A stretch of DNA of 64,000 nt from Cognaticolwellia aestuarii. GTDB taxonomy: Bacteria > Pseudomonadota > Gammaproteobacteria > Enterobacterales > Alteromonadaceae. Below, piece after piece: positions 18,514-28,352 of the stretch. Made by a program: the position numbers and the translations under genes. The notes beneath the pieces were generated by a model. The model was not told the origin of the DNA. It ran no database searches and saw only the letters and a list, made by a program, of their open reading frames with translations. Position 1 is the stretch's first letter. Each line of letters opens with the position of its first letter. The stretch covers positions 20,150-84,149 of the forward strand of contig NZ_MUZV01000013.1 in assembly GCF_002000025.1 (NCBI RefSeq). Direction: 5' to 3'.

Positions 18514-19641
18514 TCAATACGCTTTTGGTTCCAATCCATCAATGGTGACACCGGATAATGAGCCTGTACCACCTTGCTCATTACTGCGCAGTTTAATCAT
18601 TAAACGCAAGTCATTGGGTGAATCAGCATGATGTAAAGCATCAGCATAGTTAATAAATCCTTGTTGATACAAATTAAATAAAGCTTGATCAAAAGTTTGC
18701 ATACCTTGTTCGGTAGACTTTTCCATCACTTCTTTAATACTGCCAACATCACCTTTTTTGATCAATTCAGCGATATATGGCGAGTTCAACAGAATTTCAA
18801 TCGCCGCTACTCGACCATTTCCATCACGAGTGGGAATTAATTGTTGAGCGACAATACCGCGCAAGTTCAATGCTAAATCAAAAAGTAATTTACCGTGTTG
18901 CTCAGCTGGTACTAAATGCATAATACGATCAATAGCTTGATTTGCATTATTAGCATGTAACGTGGCAATACATAAATGCCCTGTTTCAGCAAAACTTAAC
19001 GCATGTTCCATCGTTTCTTGGTTGCGAATTTCGCCAATCAAAATTACATCTGGCGCTTGGCGTAAAGAGCTTTTGAGTGCGGCGTCAAAGCTTTCAGTAT
19101 CAAGCCCTACCTCACGTTGCGTCACCATACACTTGTCGTGCTCATGAACAAATTCAACCGGGTCTTCAATGGTTAAAATATGTCCACGAGAGTTTTTATT
19201 GCGATAACCAATTAATGCTGCCATCGACGTTGATTTACCGGTTCCTGTACCACCAACAAATAAAACTAAACCACGTTTTGACATCACAACATCTTTGAGT
19301 ACAGAAGGCAGCCCAAGCTCGTCTGCTTCAGGGATTTCAGTAACAATACGACGAATAACCATCCCCGCCATATCACGCTGCCAAAATGCCGAAACACGAA
19401 ATCGCCCGATACCGTCAATTGAAATAGCAAAGTTACATTCTTTGTCTTCATCAAACTCGCGCTTTTGTTTTTCTGACATTGCATCATGTACTAAACCTAA
19501 CGCTTGCTCAGCCGAAAGTACGTTGTCATCAATAGCAACAAGTTCGCCATTAATTTTTGCACTAACGGCTAACTTAGCTGTAACAAACATATCTGATGCT
19601 TCATGTTGCACCATCTTTTGTAATAAATCATGAAAATTCAT
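18514..19641 (-). CDS. pilU: Type IV pilus retraction ATPase PilU
   Basis: The 375-aa protein belongs to the PilT/PilU family: Walker A GGTGTGKSTS, Asp-box region ILTIEDPVEFVHEHDKC, Walker B PDVILIGEIRNQETM and His box FAETGHLCIATLHANN. The longer C-terminus and GTGTGKS variant, plus its place 37 bp downstream of pilT, identify PilU, the auxiliary retraction motor that works with PilT in twitching and DNA uptake. It is cytoplasmic and hexameric by family knowledge. Confidence 0.93.
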   Translation of the reverse strand: MNFHDLLQKMVQHEASDMFVTAKLAVSAKINGELVAIDDNVLSAEQALGLVHDAMSEKQKREFDEDKECNFAISIDGIGRFRVSAFWQRDMAGMVIRRIVTEIPEADELGLPSVLKDVVMSKRGLVLFVGGTGTGKSTSMAALIGYRNKNSRGHILTIEDPVEFVHEHDKCMVTQREVGLDTESFDAALKSSLRQAPDVILIGEIRNQETMEHALSFAETGHLCIATLHANNANQAIDRIMHLVPAEQHGKLLFDLALNLRGIVAQQLIPTRDGNGRVAAIEILLNSPYIAELIKKGDVGSIKEVMEKSTEQGMQTFDQALFNLYQQGFINYADALHHADSPNDLRLMIKLRSNEQGGTGSLSGVTIDGLEPKAY

Positions 19642-19678
19642 TTGGTTACCTTTTAATTTAATTCGGAACTAGCTGGAA

Positions 19679-20722
19679 CTAGTAACCCATAAATTGGCTT
19701 TTATCTTGCGCTTTTTCCATCGCATCTTGTTTCGTAATAATGCCGCGGTTGACTAAATTTTGTAAACATTGATCCATCGTTTGCATACCATGTGACATAC
19801 CGGTTTGAATAGCAGAATACATTTGGGCAATTTTATCTTCACGGATCAGATTACGAATTGCAGGTACGCCCATCATAATTTCATGAGCAGCTACGCGCCC
19901 GCCTCCGACTTTTTTGATCAAAGTTTGCGATATAACGGCACGTAAAGACTCTGAAAGCATTGAGCGCACCATTGCTTTTTCTTCACCTGGGAAAACATCT
20001 ATAATACGGTCAATAGTTTTAGGGGCAGAAGTGGTATGCAAGGTACCAAAAACTAAGTGGCCCGTTTCCGCCGCAGTCATTGCTAAACGAATAGTTTCAA
20101 GATCTCGCATTTCACCAACCAAAATTACATCAGGGTCTTCACGTAAAGCCGAGCGTAATGCGGCACTAAAGCTCAAGGTATCACGATGAACTTCACGTTG
20201 ATTTATCAAACAAGAATGATTTTCATGGACAAATTCAATTGGATCTTCAATGGTTAAGATATGATCATGTTTATTTTTGTTAATATGATCAACCATAGCA
20301 GCAAGTGTGGTTGACTTACCTGAGCCTGTAGGTCCCGTAACCAACACTAAACCTCGCGGCAATGAGGATATGTCACGAAAAATATCAGGACAACCTAGGT
20401 CATCTAACGATAAAATTTTACTTGGAATGGTACGAAATACCGCAGCAGGCCCACGATTTTGATTAAAAGCATTTACCCTGAAGCGGGCTAGATTTGGCAC
20501 TTCAAAAGAAAAATCAACCTCTAACTTTTCTTCATACTCTTTTCGTTGACGGTCATTCATAATATCATAGACCAAAGCGTTAACGTCTTTTTCGTCAAAT
20601 GCCGGTATATTAAGTTTACGTACATCACCATCGACTCGTATAGATGGTGGCGTTCCGGTTGATAAATGTAAATCTGACGCATTGTTTTCTACGCTAAATG
20701 CGAGTAGTTCGGTAATGTCCAT
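19679..20722 (-). CDS. pilT: Type IV pilus retraction ATPase PilT
   Basis: At 347 aa this has the usual PilT length and all motifs: Walker A TGPTGSGKSTT, ILTIEDPIEFVHENHSC, Walker B DVILVGEMRDLETI, His box TAAETGHLVFGTLHTTSA, and the C-terminal AIRNLIRE retraction motif. It powers pilus depolymerisation. It is divergent from yggS, the usual arrangement in gammaproteobacteria (pilT-yggS-proC-yggT). Confidence 0.95.
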   Translation of the reverse strand: MDITELLAFSVENNASDLHLSTGTPPSIRVDGDVRKLNIPAFDEKDVNALVYDIMNDRQRKEYEEKLEVDFSFEVPNLARFRVNAFNQNRGPAAVFRTIPSKILSLDDLGCPDIFRDISSLPRGLVLVTGPTGSGKSTTLAAMVDHINKNKHDHILTIEDPIEFVHENHSCLINQREVHRDTLSFSAALRSALREDPDVILVGEMRDLETIRLAMTAAETGHLVFGTLHTTSAPKTIDRIIDVFPGEEKAMVRSMLSESLRAVISQTLIKKVGGGRVAAHEIMMGVPAIRNLIREDKIAQMYSAIQTGMSHGMQTMDQCLQNLVNRGIITKQDAMEKAQDKSQFMGY

Positions 20723-20793
20723 ACAAACCTCTTAATCGAGTTAATAATTGATCTAACAACTGAATAAGTCATTGAGAACTGAAATAAAATAAT

Positions 20794-21468
20794 ATGATTG
20801 CTATTAAAGATAATATTGCCCAAGTTGAACTGCAAATAACCGCTGCCTGTCAACAGGCTCATCGTAAACCTGATGAAGTCACTTTGCTTGCTGTCAGTAA
20901 AACTAAACCCATTGAAATGCTTGAGCAAGCATATCAAGCTGGGCAGCGCCATTTTGGCGAAAGCTATGTACAAGAAGCGGTCGATAAGATAATCGCTTTG
21001 CAGGGGAACCCGGATATTACTTGGCACTTTATCGGTCCTATTCAAACCAATAAAACCAAATTAATTGCCAGCCATTTTTCTTGGGTACATAGCATAGATA
21101 GAATCAAAGTTGCCAAACGTCTTAACGAGCATAGATCAAATCAAGATACTCCGCTAAACATTTGTTTACAAGTGAATATTAGCGGTGAAATATCTAAATC
21201 TGGTGTTTTACCTCATGAGCTTCCAGCACTGCTTGAATTCATCGAAACTTGTGAGCACTTATGCTTACGTGGTTTAATGGCGATTCCAGAAAAAAACGCC
21301 TCACAAGCGAGCTTTATGCAAATGCAGCAGCTATTTCTGGCACTTAAAGTGCAGTACCCTACCATGGACACATTATCGATGGGCATGTCGGATGATTTAC
21401 AACTTGCAATTAACGCCGGTTCGACATTAGTGCGTATTGGTTCAGCAATATTTGGTGCTCGGGGTTAA
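20794..21468 (+). CDS. yggS: YggS-family PLP homeostasis protein
   Basis: The 224-aa single-domain protein is like alanine-racemase N-domains: VTLLAVSKTKP carries the PLP lysine, then HFGESYVQEAVDK, WHFIGPIQTNK, and the C-terminal MGMSDDLQLAINAGSTLVRIGSAIFG phosphate-binding part. It binds and buffers pyridoxal phosphate rather than catalysing a reaction. Length and start (ATG 20794) are normal. It is followed by proC and yggT, a widely conserved order. Confidence 0.95.
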   Translation: MIAIKDNIAQVELQITAACQQAHRKPDEVTLLAVSKTKPIEMLEQAYQAGQRHFGESYVQEAVDKIIALQGNPDITWHFIGPIQTNKTKLIASHFSWVHSIDRIKVAKRLNEHRSNQDTPLNICLQVNISGEISKSGVLPHELPALLEFIETCEHLCLRGLMAIPEKNASQASFMQMQQLFLALKVQYPTMDTLSMGMSDDLQLAINAGSTLVRIGSAIFGARG

Positions 21469-21702
21469 AACAATCGTCACTATGCATTGCTAAGCTAACA
21501 TTCGACAAAATAAAGTAATAACTCTAATACAAAAGTCGCCTATCACAAGCCATCACGGCGGTTTACAATTTGTAGCAATCAAACAGACAACATACTTTCA
21601 TACTAAGCAATGTCAAAAAAGCTTGGTATCACACAATACAGTATTGCTATTTAGCTCACGATTAAATATCAATACTGTTATATAGGAACACATAGGAACA
21701 TT

Positions 21703-22515
21703 ATGAAAAAAATAGCATTTATCGGCGCAGGCAATATGAACGGCGCAATTATTTCTGGTTTAGTACAAGGCGGATTTGCTCCAAAAAACATCATGGTATC
21801 TAACCCATCAGCACCGAAACGTGAGGCTTTGCAATCAACACATGGTATTTTACAAACCTCATGTAATATTGAGGCGGCAAAATTTGCTGATGTGATTGTT
21901 TTAGGGGTAAAGCCACACTTTATTGCTGAGGTATGCCAGCAGTTAAATGAAAACTTAGATCTTACCGGTAAATGCTTTATTTCAGTGGCTGCAGGTTGCA
22001 CTATTAAACAAATAGAACAAGCACTGAATCAACCTTGCACGGTGATCAGAACTATGCCAAATACACCGTCACAGCTTGGCTGTGGTGTTACAGGTATATA
22101 TGCAAACGCCCTTATCAATGATGAAGAAAAAGCATTTACTACTGCGCTTATGGAGTCTGTTGGTATTATAAAGTGGTTAGATTCAGAGCAGCAAATAGAC
22201 CATATTATTGCCGTTTCAGGCTCAGGGCCGGCTTATTTTTTCTTGTTTATGGAAGCGATGGAGAAACAAGCGAAAGCCTATGGTTTTAATGAACAAGATA
22301 GTCGCGAATTAGTACAACAAACCGCACTAGGTGCTGCTAAAATGGTGGTTGAAAATAAAATATCTATCAGCAAGTTACGTGAAAATGTTTGCTCTAAAGG
22401 TGGTACAACACAGGCAGCCATCAGTGCTTTTAGCGAAGGGGGCTTAGAGCAACTAGTTACTCATGCAATGGATACCGCATTGAATCGCGCTAAAGAAATG
22501 GCACAAAAAGCTTAA
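21703..22515 (+). CDS. proC: Pyrroline-5-carboxylate reductase
   Basis: The 270-aa protein starts KKIAFIGAGNMNGAIISGL, the NADPH Rossmann motif GxGxMxxAI. It then has VILGVKPHF, IRTMPNTPSQLGCGVTGIYAN, and the C-terminal SGSGPAYFFLFMEAM and SKGGTTQAAISAF substrate-binding motifs. It reduces P5C to proline in the cytoplasm, the last step of proline synthesis. Typical length. AGGAAC precedes the start. Confidence 0.95.
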   Translation: MKKIAFIGAGNMNGAIISGLVQGGFAPKNIMVSNPSAPKREALQSTHGILQTSCNIEAAKFADVIVLGVKPHFIAEVCQQLNENLDLTGKCFISVAAGCTIKQIEQALNQPCTVIRTMPNTPSQLGCGVTGIYANALINDEEKAFTTALMESVGIIKWLDSEQQIDHIIAVSGSGPAYFFLFMEAMEKQAKAYGFNEQDSRELVQQTALGAAKMVVENKISISKLRENVCSKGGTTQAAISAFSEGGLEQLVTHAMDTALNRAKEMAQKA

Positions 22516-22630
22516 TCGTATTACTATTCCTTGCGTAAGAACCTAAGCACCTGAACTCGAGATAAGTAAATTTGCTAGGTATAACGAATACATAACGGTT
22601 AAATTCATTATCATAATTTTGGAGTTTTAG

Positions 22631-23179
22631 ATGGAAGCAATTAATTACTTGCTTAAATTTGCTTTTGACGCAGTACTGATGATTTTAGTGCTCCGCGTAT
22701 GGTTACAACTTGTGCGTGCTGACTTTTATAATCCTTTAAGTCAGTTTATTGTCAAAGTCAGTAACCCTTTGGTCATCCCAATGCGTCGTATTATTCCGGG
22801 TCTAGGTGGTGTCGACTTAGCTACCATTGTTTTAGCCTATATTGTTGCAACCCTCACTTTTATTATCATTCCACTGATCAATGCTGGTCCAATCGATATT
22901 ATTTCTGCATTGTACCTGGGATTAATTTACCTCATCAAACAAACAGGCGTATTGTTGTTCATTGTTATGTTGGTCATGGCACTGATGAGCTGGGTTGTAC
23001 AAGGTTATAACCCAACACAAATGATTTTCCATCAACTTACCGCGCCTGTGCTAACACCAATTAGACGTATTATCCCAAGTATAGGCGGCCTTGATTTATC
23101 GGTGTTAATCGCCTTTTTACTCTTAAATGTACTGAATATTTTATTACGCGGTTGGGTACCTTACTGGGCAATGTTATAA
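22631..23179 (+). CDS. yggT: YggT-family inner membrane protein
   Basis: The 182-aa protein shows two tandem YGGT repeats. Each has a hydrophobic helix, then RADFYNPLSQFIVKVSNPLVIPMRRIIPGLGGVDLATI, matched by QGYNPTQMIFHQLTAPVLTPIRRIIPSIGGLDLSVL in the second repeat (quoted here as paired landmarks; key shared motif RRIIP-(G/S)-(L/I)GG-(V/L)DL). Membrane protein with about four segments, associated with osmotic tolerance and division-site functions in some bacteria. It continues the yggS-proC-yggT set; GGAG lies before the start. Confidence 0.93.
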   Translation: MEAINYLLKFAFDAVLMILVLRVWLQLVRADFYNPLSQFIVKVSNPLVIPMRRIIPGLGGVDLATIVLAYIVATLTFIIIPLINAGPIDIISALYLGLIYLIKQTGVLLFIVMLVMALMSWVVQGYNPTQMIFHQLTAPVLTPIRRIIPSIGGLDLSVLIAFLLLNVLNILLRGWVPYWAML

Positions 23180-23238
23180 CAGCTGTTTTTTAATCGTATA
23201 TACTTAATTCAAACGACTTAATCATTAAGGTCATAAAC

Positions 23239-23679
23239 ATGAAAAACATCATCAATAAGCTGCTAACAGTGGCATTATTAACGTTAGCTGTTATTACAAC
23301 GGCTAGCGCTGAAAACATGAAAAAAATGGACGATATTAATGTTCATTATATTGCATTAGGCTCAACATTCTTAACCCCTGAAATTGCTAAAGCCTACGGC
23401 ATTGAGCGCAGTCGTTATAAGGGGCTAGTCAATATTTCGGTATTAGACAACACCCAAAAAGGTAACCCTGCTAAAACAGTTATTATTAATGGTAAAGCGC
23501 GTAATGATGTTGGGCAAATAAAGTCGCTTGAGTTTACTGAAGTCGTAGAAGGTGAAGCAGTTTACTACCTCGCCCAAGTCAGTTACAGCAATGAAGAAAC
23601 CATTTATTTTGACATTAATATTACCGATAAAGGCCAACAGCATAACCTGAAATTTTCGCAAAAGTTTTATGTTGATTAA
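23239..23679 (+). CDS. DUF4426 periplasmic protein
   Basis: The 146-aa protein has a signal peptide (NIINKLLTVALLTLAVITTASA) and a single beta-rich domain with VHYIALGSTFLTPEIAKAYGI and SRYKGLVNISVL, the DUF4426 pattern. The family is restricted mainly to gammaproteobacteria and typically sits between yggT and rdgB, as here. The function is unknown. A good intrinsic terminator follows. Confidence 0.88.
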   Translation: MKNIINKLLTVALLTLAVITTASAENMKKMDDINVHYIALGSTFLTPEIAKAYGIERSRYKGLVNISVLDNTQKGNPAKTVIINGKARNDVGQIKSLEFTEVVEGEAVYYLAQVSYSNEETIYFDINITDKGQQHNLKFSQKFYVD

Positions 23680-23711
23680 CCCCTGAGTTAAACATTATAA
23701 AACTCACTATC

Positions 23712-23736
23712 GCGGCAATATATTTGCCGCTTTTTA
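23712..23736 (+). terminator. Rho-independent terminator after the DUF4426 gene
   Basis: GCGGCAA (23712-23718) pairs with TTGCCGC (23724-23730) around TATAT, followed by five T bases. Confidence 0.85.
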
Positions 23737-23934
23737 TTGCCTGATTTTGTTGCCTTATACCATAGATAATAGCATCAAGACTTAATCAATTTTTTATCAA
23801 TATGATAGTGCTATAACAAGATAAGTTAGACAGTTGACACTCCCTCTTTGCTGTTGTTTAAGGTATTATGCGCGCCATTGTGATAATTAATCGCTTAATC
23901 GCATTTAATTCAGATATTAAAAAAGGTATTTTTT

Positions 23935-24558
23935 ATGACCACTATCGTATTAGCAACCGGCAATCAGGGTAAAGTTAAAGAGTTGGCAAGTTTATTAGCT
24001 GAACAAAATATTGAAATCAAGCCGCAGAGCGAATTCAATGTACCTGACGTTGCAGAAACTGGTACTACATTTGTTGAAAATGCCATTATCAAAGCACGCC
24101 ATGCGGCTAAAATTACCGGCATGCCTGCTATCGCAGATGACTCTGGTTTAGAAGTTGACGCCCTTAATGGTGCTCCTGGCGTTTATTCTGCTCGTTATGC
24201 AGGTGAAAACGCTAGCGATGAAGATAACACTAATAAACTGCTAGCAGCATTAGAAAATGTTGCCGATGAAAACCGCACAGCACGTTTCCATTGTGTTTTG
24301 GTTTATATGCGCCATGAAAATGATCCAACGCCATTGATTTGCCATGGTGTTTGGCAAGGCAGCATTGGCCGTGAAAAACTTGGAGAGCAAGGCTTTGGCT
24401 ATGATCCCGTTTTTTGGCAAGCGGATCATATGATGACCTCCGCACAATTACCCAGAGCATTAAAAAATCAGCTCAGCCATCGTGGTCAAGCGTTACAACA
24501 ACTCGTGCCACTATTGAGCAAAGAGCTGGCTAAAAATTTGATTGAAGAAAATACGTAA
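23935..24558 (+). CDS. rdgB: RdgB/HAM1 family dITP/XTP pyrophosphatase
   Basis: The 207-aa protein opens TTIVLATGNQGKVKELASLL, the family's nucleotide-binding start, followed by ETGTTFVENAIIKARHAAKITGMPAIADDSGLEVDAL and GYDPVFW and LSHRGQAL landmarks. It hydrolyses non-canonical purine triphosphates (ITP, dITP, XTP) to keep the nucleotide pool clean. Its stop is directly followed by the ATG of hemW, the standard rdgB-hemW pair. Confidence 0.95.
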   Translation: MTTIVLATGNQGKVKELASLLAEQNIEIKPQSEFNVPDVAETGTTFVENAIIKARHAAKITGMPAIADDSGLEVDALNGAPGVYSARYAGENASDEDNTNKLLAALENVADENRTARFHCVLVYMRHENDPTPLICHGVWQGSIGREKLGEQGFGYDPVFWQADHMMTSAQLPRALKNQLSHRGQALQQLVPLLSKELAKNLIEENT

Positions 24559-25704
24559 ATGTTAATTGCCCCGCCGCTATCGTTATATATTCACATACCT
24601 TGGTGTGTAGAAAAATGTCCTTATTGTGACTTTAATTCACACGCATTAAAGCATGCGATCCCTGAGCAAGACTATATCACGCAACTCCTGCTCGATTTAG
24701 ACAGTGATATCGCGCGCTTTAATCTCAGCAACAGGCCATTGCATTCAATATTTATTGGTGGCGGTACACCGAGTTTATTTTCAGCGCCAGCCATCGAGCA
24801 ATTGCTAACGCAAGTATTACAACGCTTTGAGCATAAAGCAGATATTGAAATAACCTTAGAAGCAAACCCTGGCACTGTTGAAGCCGATAAATTTATAGGC
24901 TTTTTTAATGGTGGCGTGTCTCGTTTATCAGTTGGTGTGCAAAGCTTTGCATCAGATAAATTAATAAAGCTAGGTCGTATTCACGATAGCCAACAAGCCA
25001 AAACGGCTGCTAACCTTGCCAGTGAATGTGGTGTTAAAAGTTTCAATCTTGATTTAATGCACGGTTTGCCGGATCAAAGTGTTGAGCATGCGCTTGATGA
25101 CTTAAAAACTGCAATCAGTTTAAATCCAACGCATATTTCTTGGTATCAACTTACCATTGAACCCAATACTGCGTTTCATTCAAAACCACCAAAACTGCCG
25201 CAAGATGAAATATTATGGAATATTCAAGACCAAGGTATTGCCCTACTTAATCAAGCTGGCTATCAACAATATGAAATATCGGCCTACAGCAAGCCAGAAT
25301 ATCAATGTCAGCATAACCTAAATTATTGGCAGTTTGGCGATTACTTAGGCATTGGCTGCGGTGCGCATGGCAAAGTCACTGATCTGGATAATCAAAAAAT
25401 CTTCCGTACGGTAAAAGTAAAACACCCTAAGGGCTATTTAGATACCAGCAGAGAGGCGCTTGATAAACTCCACACCGTGACAGCCCAAGAGCTGCCTTTT
25501 GAATACATGATGAATCGCTTACGATTGTTTTCTGGCTTTGCGCTTGATGATTATCAAGCCTACACCGGTTTAAATATTGATACTGTATTACCAACATTAC
25601 AGCAAGCTCAAGCTAAAGGCCTGATGCAATTCGATGGCGAGCTTTGGTCGGTCAGTAAATTAGGTCATAGGTACTTAAATGATTTATTGGAAATGTTTTT
25701 ATAA
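24559..25704 (+). CDS. hemW: HemW-like radical SAM heme chaperone
   Basis: The 381-aa protein has the CxxxCxxC cluster motif in HIPWCVEKCPYCDF, which lacks the extra Cys of true HemN, so HemW is preferred over coproporphyrinogen dehydrogenase. Further landmarks are FIGGGTPSL, LEANPGTVE, SVGVQSF and GIGCGAHGK, and a HemN_C domain with ELPFEYMMNRLRL. It inserts heme into respiratory enzymes by family knowledge. It starts one base after the rdgB stop and is translationally coupled to it. Confidence 0.93.
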   Translation: MLIAPPLSLYIHIPWCVEKCPYCDFNSHALKHAIPEQDYITQLLLDLDSDIARFNLSNRPLHSIFIGGGTPSLFSAPAIEQLLTQVLQRFEHKADIEITLEANPGTVEADKFIGFFNGGVSRLSVGVQSFASDKLIKLGRIHDSQQAKTAANLASECGVKSFNLDLMHGLPDQSVEHALDDLKTAISLNPTHISWYQLTIEPNTAFHSKPPKLPQDEILWNIQDQGIALLNQAGYQQYEISAYSKPEYQCQHNLNYWQFGDYLGIGCGAHGKVTDLDNQKIFRTVKVKHPKGYLDTSREALDKLHTVTAQELPFEYMMNRLRLFSGFALDDYQAYTGLNIDTVLPTLQQAQAKGLMQFDGELWSVSKLGHRYLNDLLEMFL

Positions 25705-25707
25705 CTT

Positions 25708-26289
25708 ATGAGTGACGACAACCTGCCTGCTAAGTCTGAGCTGTTGATAGAATCCGATGTGTCAAAAAACACAAAGTTTTCGAGTGATGATGAAACATTT
25801 ATGCGTCGTGCTATGGCATTGGCCGATTTAGCACAAAGCCACAACGAAATCCCCGTCGGCGCTGTGCTGGTGCATAACGGTAAAATTATTGGCGAAGGCT
25901 TTAATCAATCTATCATGAATAATGACCCATCAGCTCATGCGGAAATGATGGCGATTCGTGATGCCGGTAAAAACATCGCAAATTATCGCCTACTCGACTG
26001 TACCTTATACGTAACGCTTGAGCCTTGTTGCATGTGTGCAGGCTTATTAGTGCATAGCCGCATAAAACAGTTAGTGTTTGCCAGTAAAGATTTAAAAACT
26101 GGCGCGGCGGGCAGCGCGTTCGCATTATTAAATCATCAACAACACAATCATCAAGTTAAAGTTAAATCAGGACTGTTCGCTGAAGAGTGCAGTACTATGC
26201 TATCAGCTTTTTTTAAACGCCGTAGAGCCGAAAAAAAAGCCGAAAAGCGAGCAAAAAGAATGATGTTATCTGAACCAAATAAAGCATAA
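25708..26289 (+). CDS. tadA: tRNA-specific adenosine deaminase TadA
   Basis: The 193-aa protein has the zinc deaminase motifs HAEMMAI and PCCMCAGLLVHSRI, with IPVGAVLVHNGKIIGEGFNQ before them. It converts A34 to inosine in tRNA-Arg(ACG). It carries about 30 extra N-terminal residues compared with the E. coli protein; a shorter start at Met 25801 is possible. The C-terminus is very basic (KRRRAEKKAEKRAKRMM), suiting RNA contact. It starts 3 bp after hemW. Confidence 0.93.
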   Translation: MSDDNLPAKSELLIESDVSKNTKFSSDDETFMRRAMALADLAQSHNEIPVGAVLVHNGKIIGEGFNQSIMNNDPSAHAEMMAIRDAGKNIANYRLLDCTLYVTLEPCCMCAGLLVHSRIKQLVFASKDLKTGAAGSAFALLNHQQHNHQVKVKSGLFAEECSTMLSAFFKRRRAEKKAEKRAKRMMLSEPNKA

Positions 26290-26393
26290 CAACATGCTTA
26301 AATTAACTTACGCACTACAGCTATAATTCAATCGACACCATGAAATTCAACGGCTAAGACTTACTAACCTTAACCGTGTTTTCACGGCTGCTA

Positions 26394-27290
26394 TCACTTT
26401 ATTTTTTCAACTAAAAAGTCTACTGCCGCTTTTACTTTTGGTACTAAATAACGCTGTTTTTGATATAACAAATAAACTGCCATATCAGAATTTTGCGTTA
26501 TGGCTAGCTCATGCTCAAACTGCAACTGTTGTAATTGTCCTGACTCAAGATATGCCGCTAGTGCCCATCGGGTCGACATTAAAATGCCTTCGCCATTACA
26601 GGCTTTTTTCGCTAGCCATGACCCGTTATTTGAAATGGCTATCGCTGGCCCTGAAACATCATGCCATTGCCCATTCATATTACATAACCAAGGCGTTGGC
26701 CCTGATGGCGTTTTAAAATAAATCCCATGGTGCTCTTTTAATTCCATAACATTGCTAGGTACGCCGTATTTTTCTAAATAACTTGGTGCCGCAACAGGAA
26801 TAAAGCCATTGTCCATGAGTTTTATCGCTAACACGCGCTCATTAGGTGCGTAACCTCCACGAATAGCAATATCGACATCATCACGCCCTAGGGTTGATAG
26901 TTCATCGCTTAAGCTGATATCCAAGACAATTTCAGGGTATAACGCGCTGAACTCATCTAACAAAGGGAGTAATATTTTTTCTCCAAAGCCGACCATCGAA
27001 CTAATAGATAAGCGACCCATTGGCGTTGTTTGATAACTACGCACTGTTTCATTACTTTGCTCTAGTTGACTTAATATTTGTTGAATGTCGTTGTAATAAA
27101 TTTGTCCCACTTCTGTCAGCTTAACAATGCGAGTTGAACGTTTTAATAAGGTTGCTCCCAAGCTTTTTTCGAGATCAGCAACACGTCTCGATAAAGAAGA
27201 TGGCGGCACATTTAATGCACTTGCCGCTTTGGTAAAACTCCCGGTTTCAACGACTTTGCTGAAGTAGCGTATTGCACGTAGTTGATCCAA
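26394..27290 (-). CDS. LysR-family transcriptional regulator
   Basis: The 298-aa protein has an N-terminal HTH (about 1-60, LRAIRYFSKVVETGSFTKAASALNVPPSSLSRRVADLEKSLG as the classic pattern) and a substrate-binding domain (about 88-295). It belongs to the CrgA/PtxR-like group with SSMVGFGEKILLPLLDEF. It is divergent from the glutathione S-transferase gene with a 240-bp gap, so it probably controls that gene and the following dehydrogenase. The inducer is unknown. Confidence 0.9.
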   Translation of the reverse strand: MDQLRAIRYFSKVVETGSFTKAASALNVPPSSLSRRVADLEKSLGATLLKRSTRIVKLTEVGQIYYNDIQQILSQLEQSNETVRSYQTTPMGRLSISSMVGFGEKILLPLLDEFSALYPEIVLDISLSDELSTLGRDDVDIAIRGGYAPNERVLAIKLMDNGFIPVAAPSYLEKYGVPSNVMELKEHHGIYFKTPSGPTPWLCNMNGQWHDVSGPAIAISNNGSWLAKKACNGEGILMSTRWALAAYLESGQLQQLQFEHELAITQNSDMAVYLLYQKQRYLVPKVKAAVDFLVEKIK

Positions 27291-27530
27291 CTTATTGCTC
27301 CGTTAATTTAATACTTGATTAGCTCGCCTTATTATTGCCTTAAAAGCAATAGTGATTCGCATTTTCTCTTATATATAAGCAAATTGAAACAAGTAATAAT
27401 ACCCTTAACATAACAAACTTGCTGTTATAGCAAGATAATAGAAGCGGGAATTTTAATTGTATTTTTGGCGACTAGATATGCCTCGACACAGCTAAACAAA
27501 ACGTTTACAGCAATGATGGAAAACTAACTT

Positions 27531-28208
27531 ATGATGACTTTACACGGTTTTGCCGCTAGCAATTATTACAACCTAGTGAAACATGCACTGCTATACAAAG
27601 AGTTGCCATTTAAAGAAAACCTGATTTACCCTAGTAGTGAAGCATTATTAGCAATTAGCCCAGCAGGAAAAGTACCTATTCTTACCACTCTTGATGGCTT
27701 GAATATTTCAGAGTCGAGTGTTATTTGTGACTTTATCGAAGAAACTTATCCTGAAATAGCACTTTATCCAGCAAACGCCAGTGAACGTGCCACTGTGCGC
27801 CAAATCATGAAAATGGCAGAGCTTTACTTTGAGCTGCCAAGCAGACGCCTAATACCTTATGCACTTTCAGGTACTGAAGCGCCAGAATCAGTTAAAGCTG
27901 AGGTACGCCAAGTATTAGCACGTGGCATTACCGGTTTAAATCGCTTATGTCAGTTTTCACCTTGGGTTGCAGGCGAGCAATTTACCATGGCTGACATCTA
28001 TCTTTACTATGTCAACACAATTGTTAGCGCTTTTGGTTCTAGTCAACTTAACTGGGATGTACTGGCAGAAGTAGCTGGAATGAAGTCATGGAACGATAGC
28101 ATGAGCCAATCGGCCATTGCTCAAAAAGTAGAAGCCGATCGCCAAGCAAACATGCCTGAGTTTATGCAGAAAGTGACCGCTCAGATCCAAGCAGCGAATG
28201 CAGTGTAG
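27531..28208 (+). CDS. Glutathione S-transferase family protein
   Basis: The 225-aa protein has a thioredoxin-like N-domain (about 3-80, with LHGFAASNYYNLVKHALL, GKVPIL and ISESSVICDFIEE, the glutathione gamma-Glu site) and a helical C-domain (about 90-215) with FTMADIYLYY. ATG 27531 and 27534 are both possible starts. Substrate unknown; with the LysR regulator upstream and a zinc-binding dehydrogenase downstream it may belong to an electrophile or quinone detoxification set. Confidence 0.88.
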   Translation: MMTLHGFAASNYYNLVKHALLYKELPFKENLIYPSSEALLAISPAGKVPILTTLDGLNISESSVICDFIEETYPEIALYPANASERATVRQIMKMAELYFELPSRRLIPYALSGTEAPESVKAEVRQVLARGITGLNRLCQFSPWVAGEQFTMADIYLYYVNTIVSAFGSSQLNWDVLAEVAGMKSWNDSMSQSAIAQKVEADRQANMPEFMQKVTAQIQAANAV

Positions 28209-28352
28209 CGTTTGCTTGTAAAACAAGCGGCATCATGACAGGTAAAATACGCAGCATAAAAATTACTATTTTTTATTCAAATGACCAACAAAGTACAGTC
28301 AATATAATCAACATATTGGCTCATAAATTTACTATTTGCAGGAGCAAACATT

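Noticed and set aside
26374..26387. Terminator between tadA and the LysR gene
   Set aside because: The stem is only five pairs and lacks an immediate T-run on either strand.
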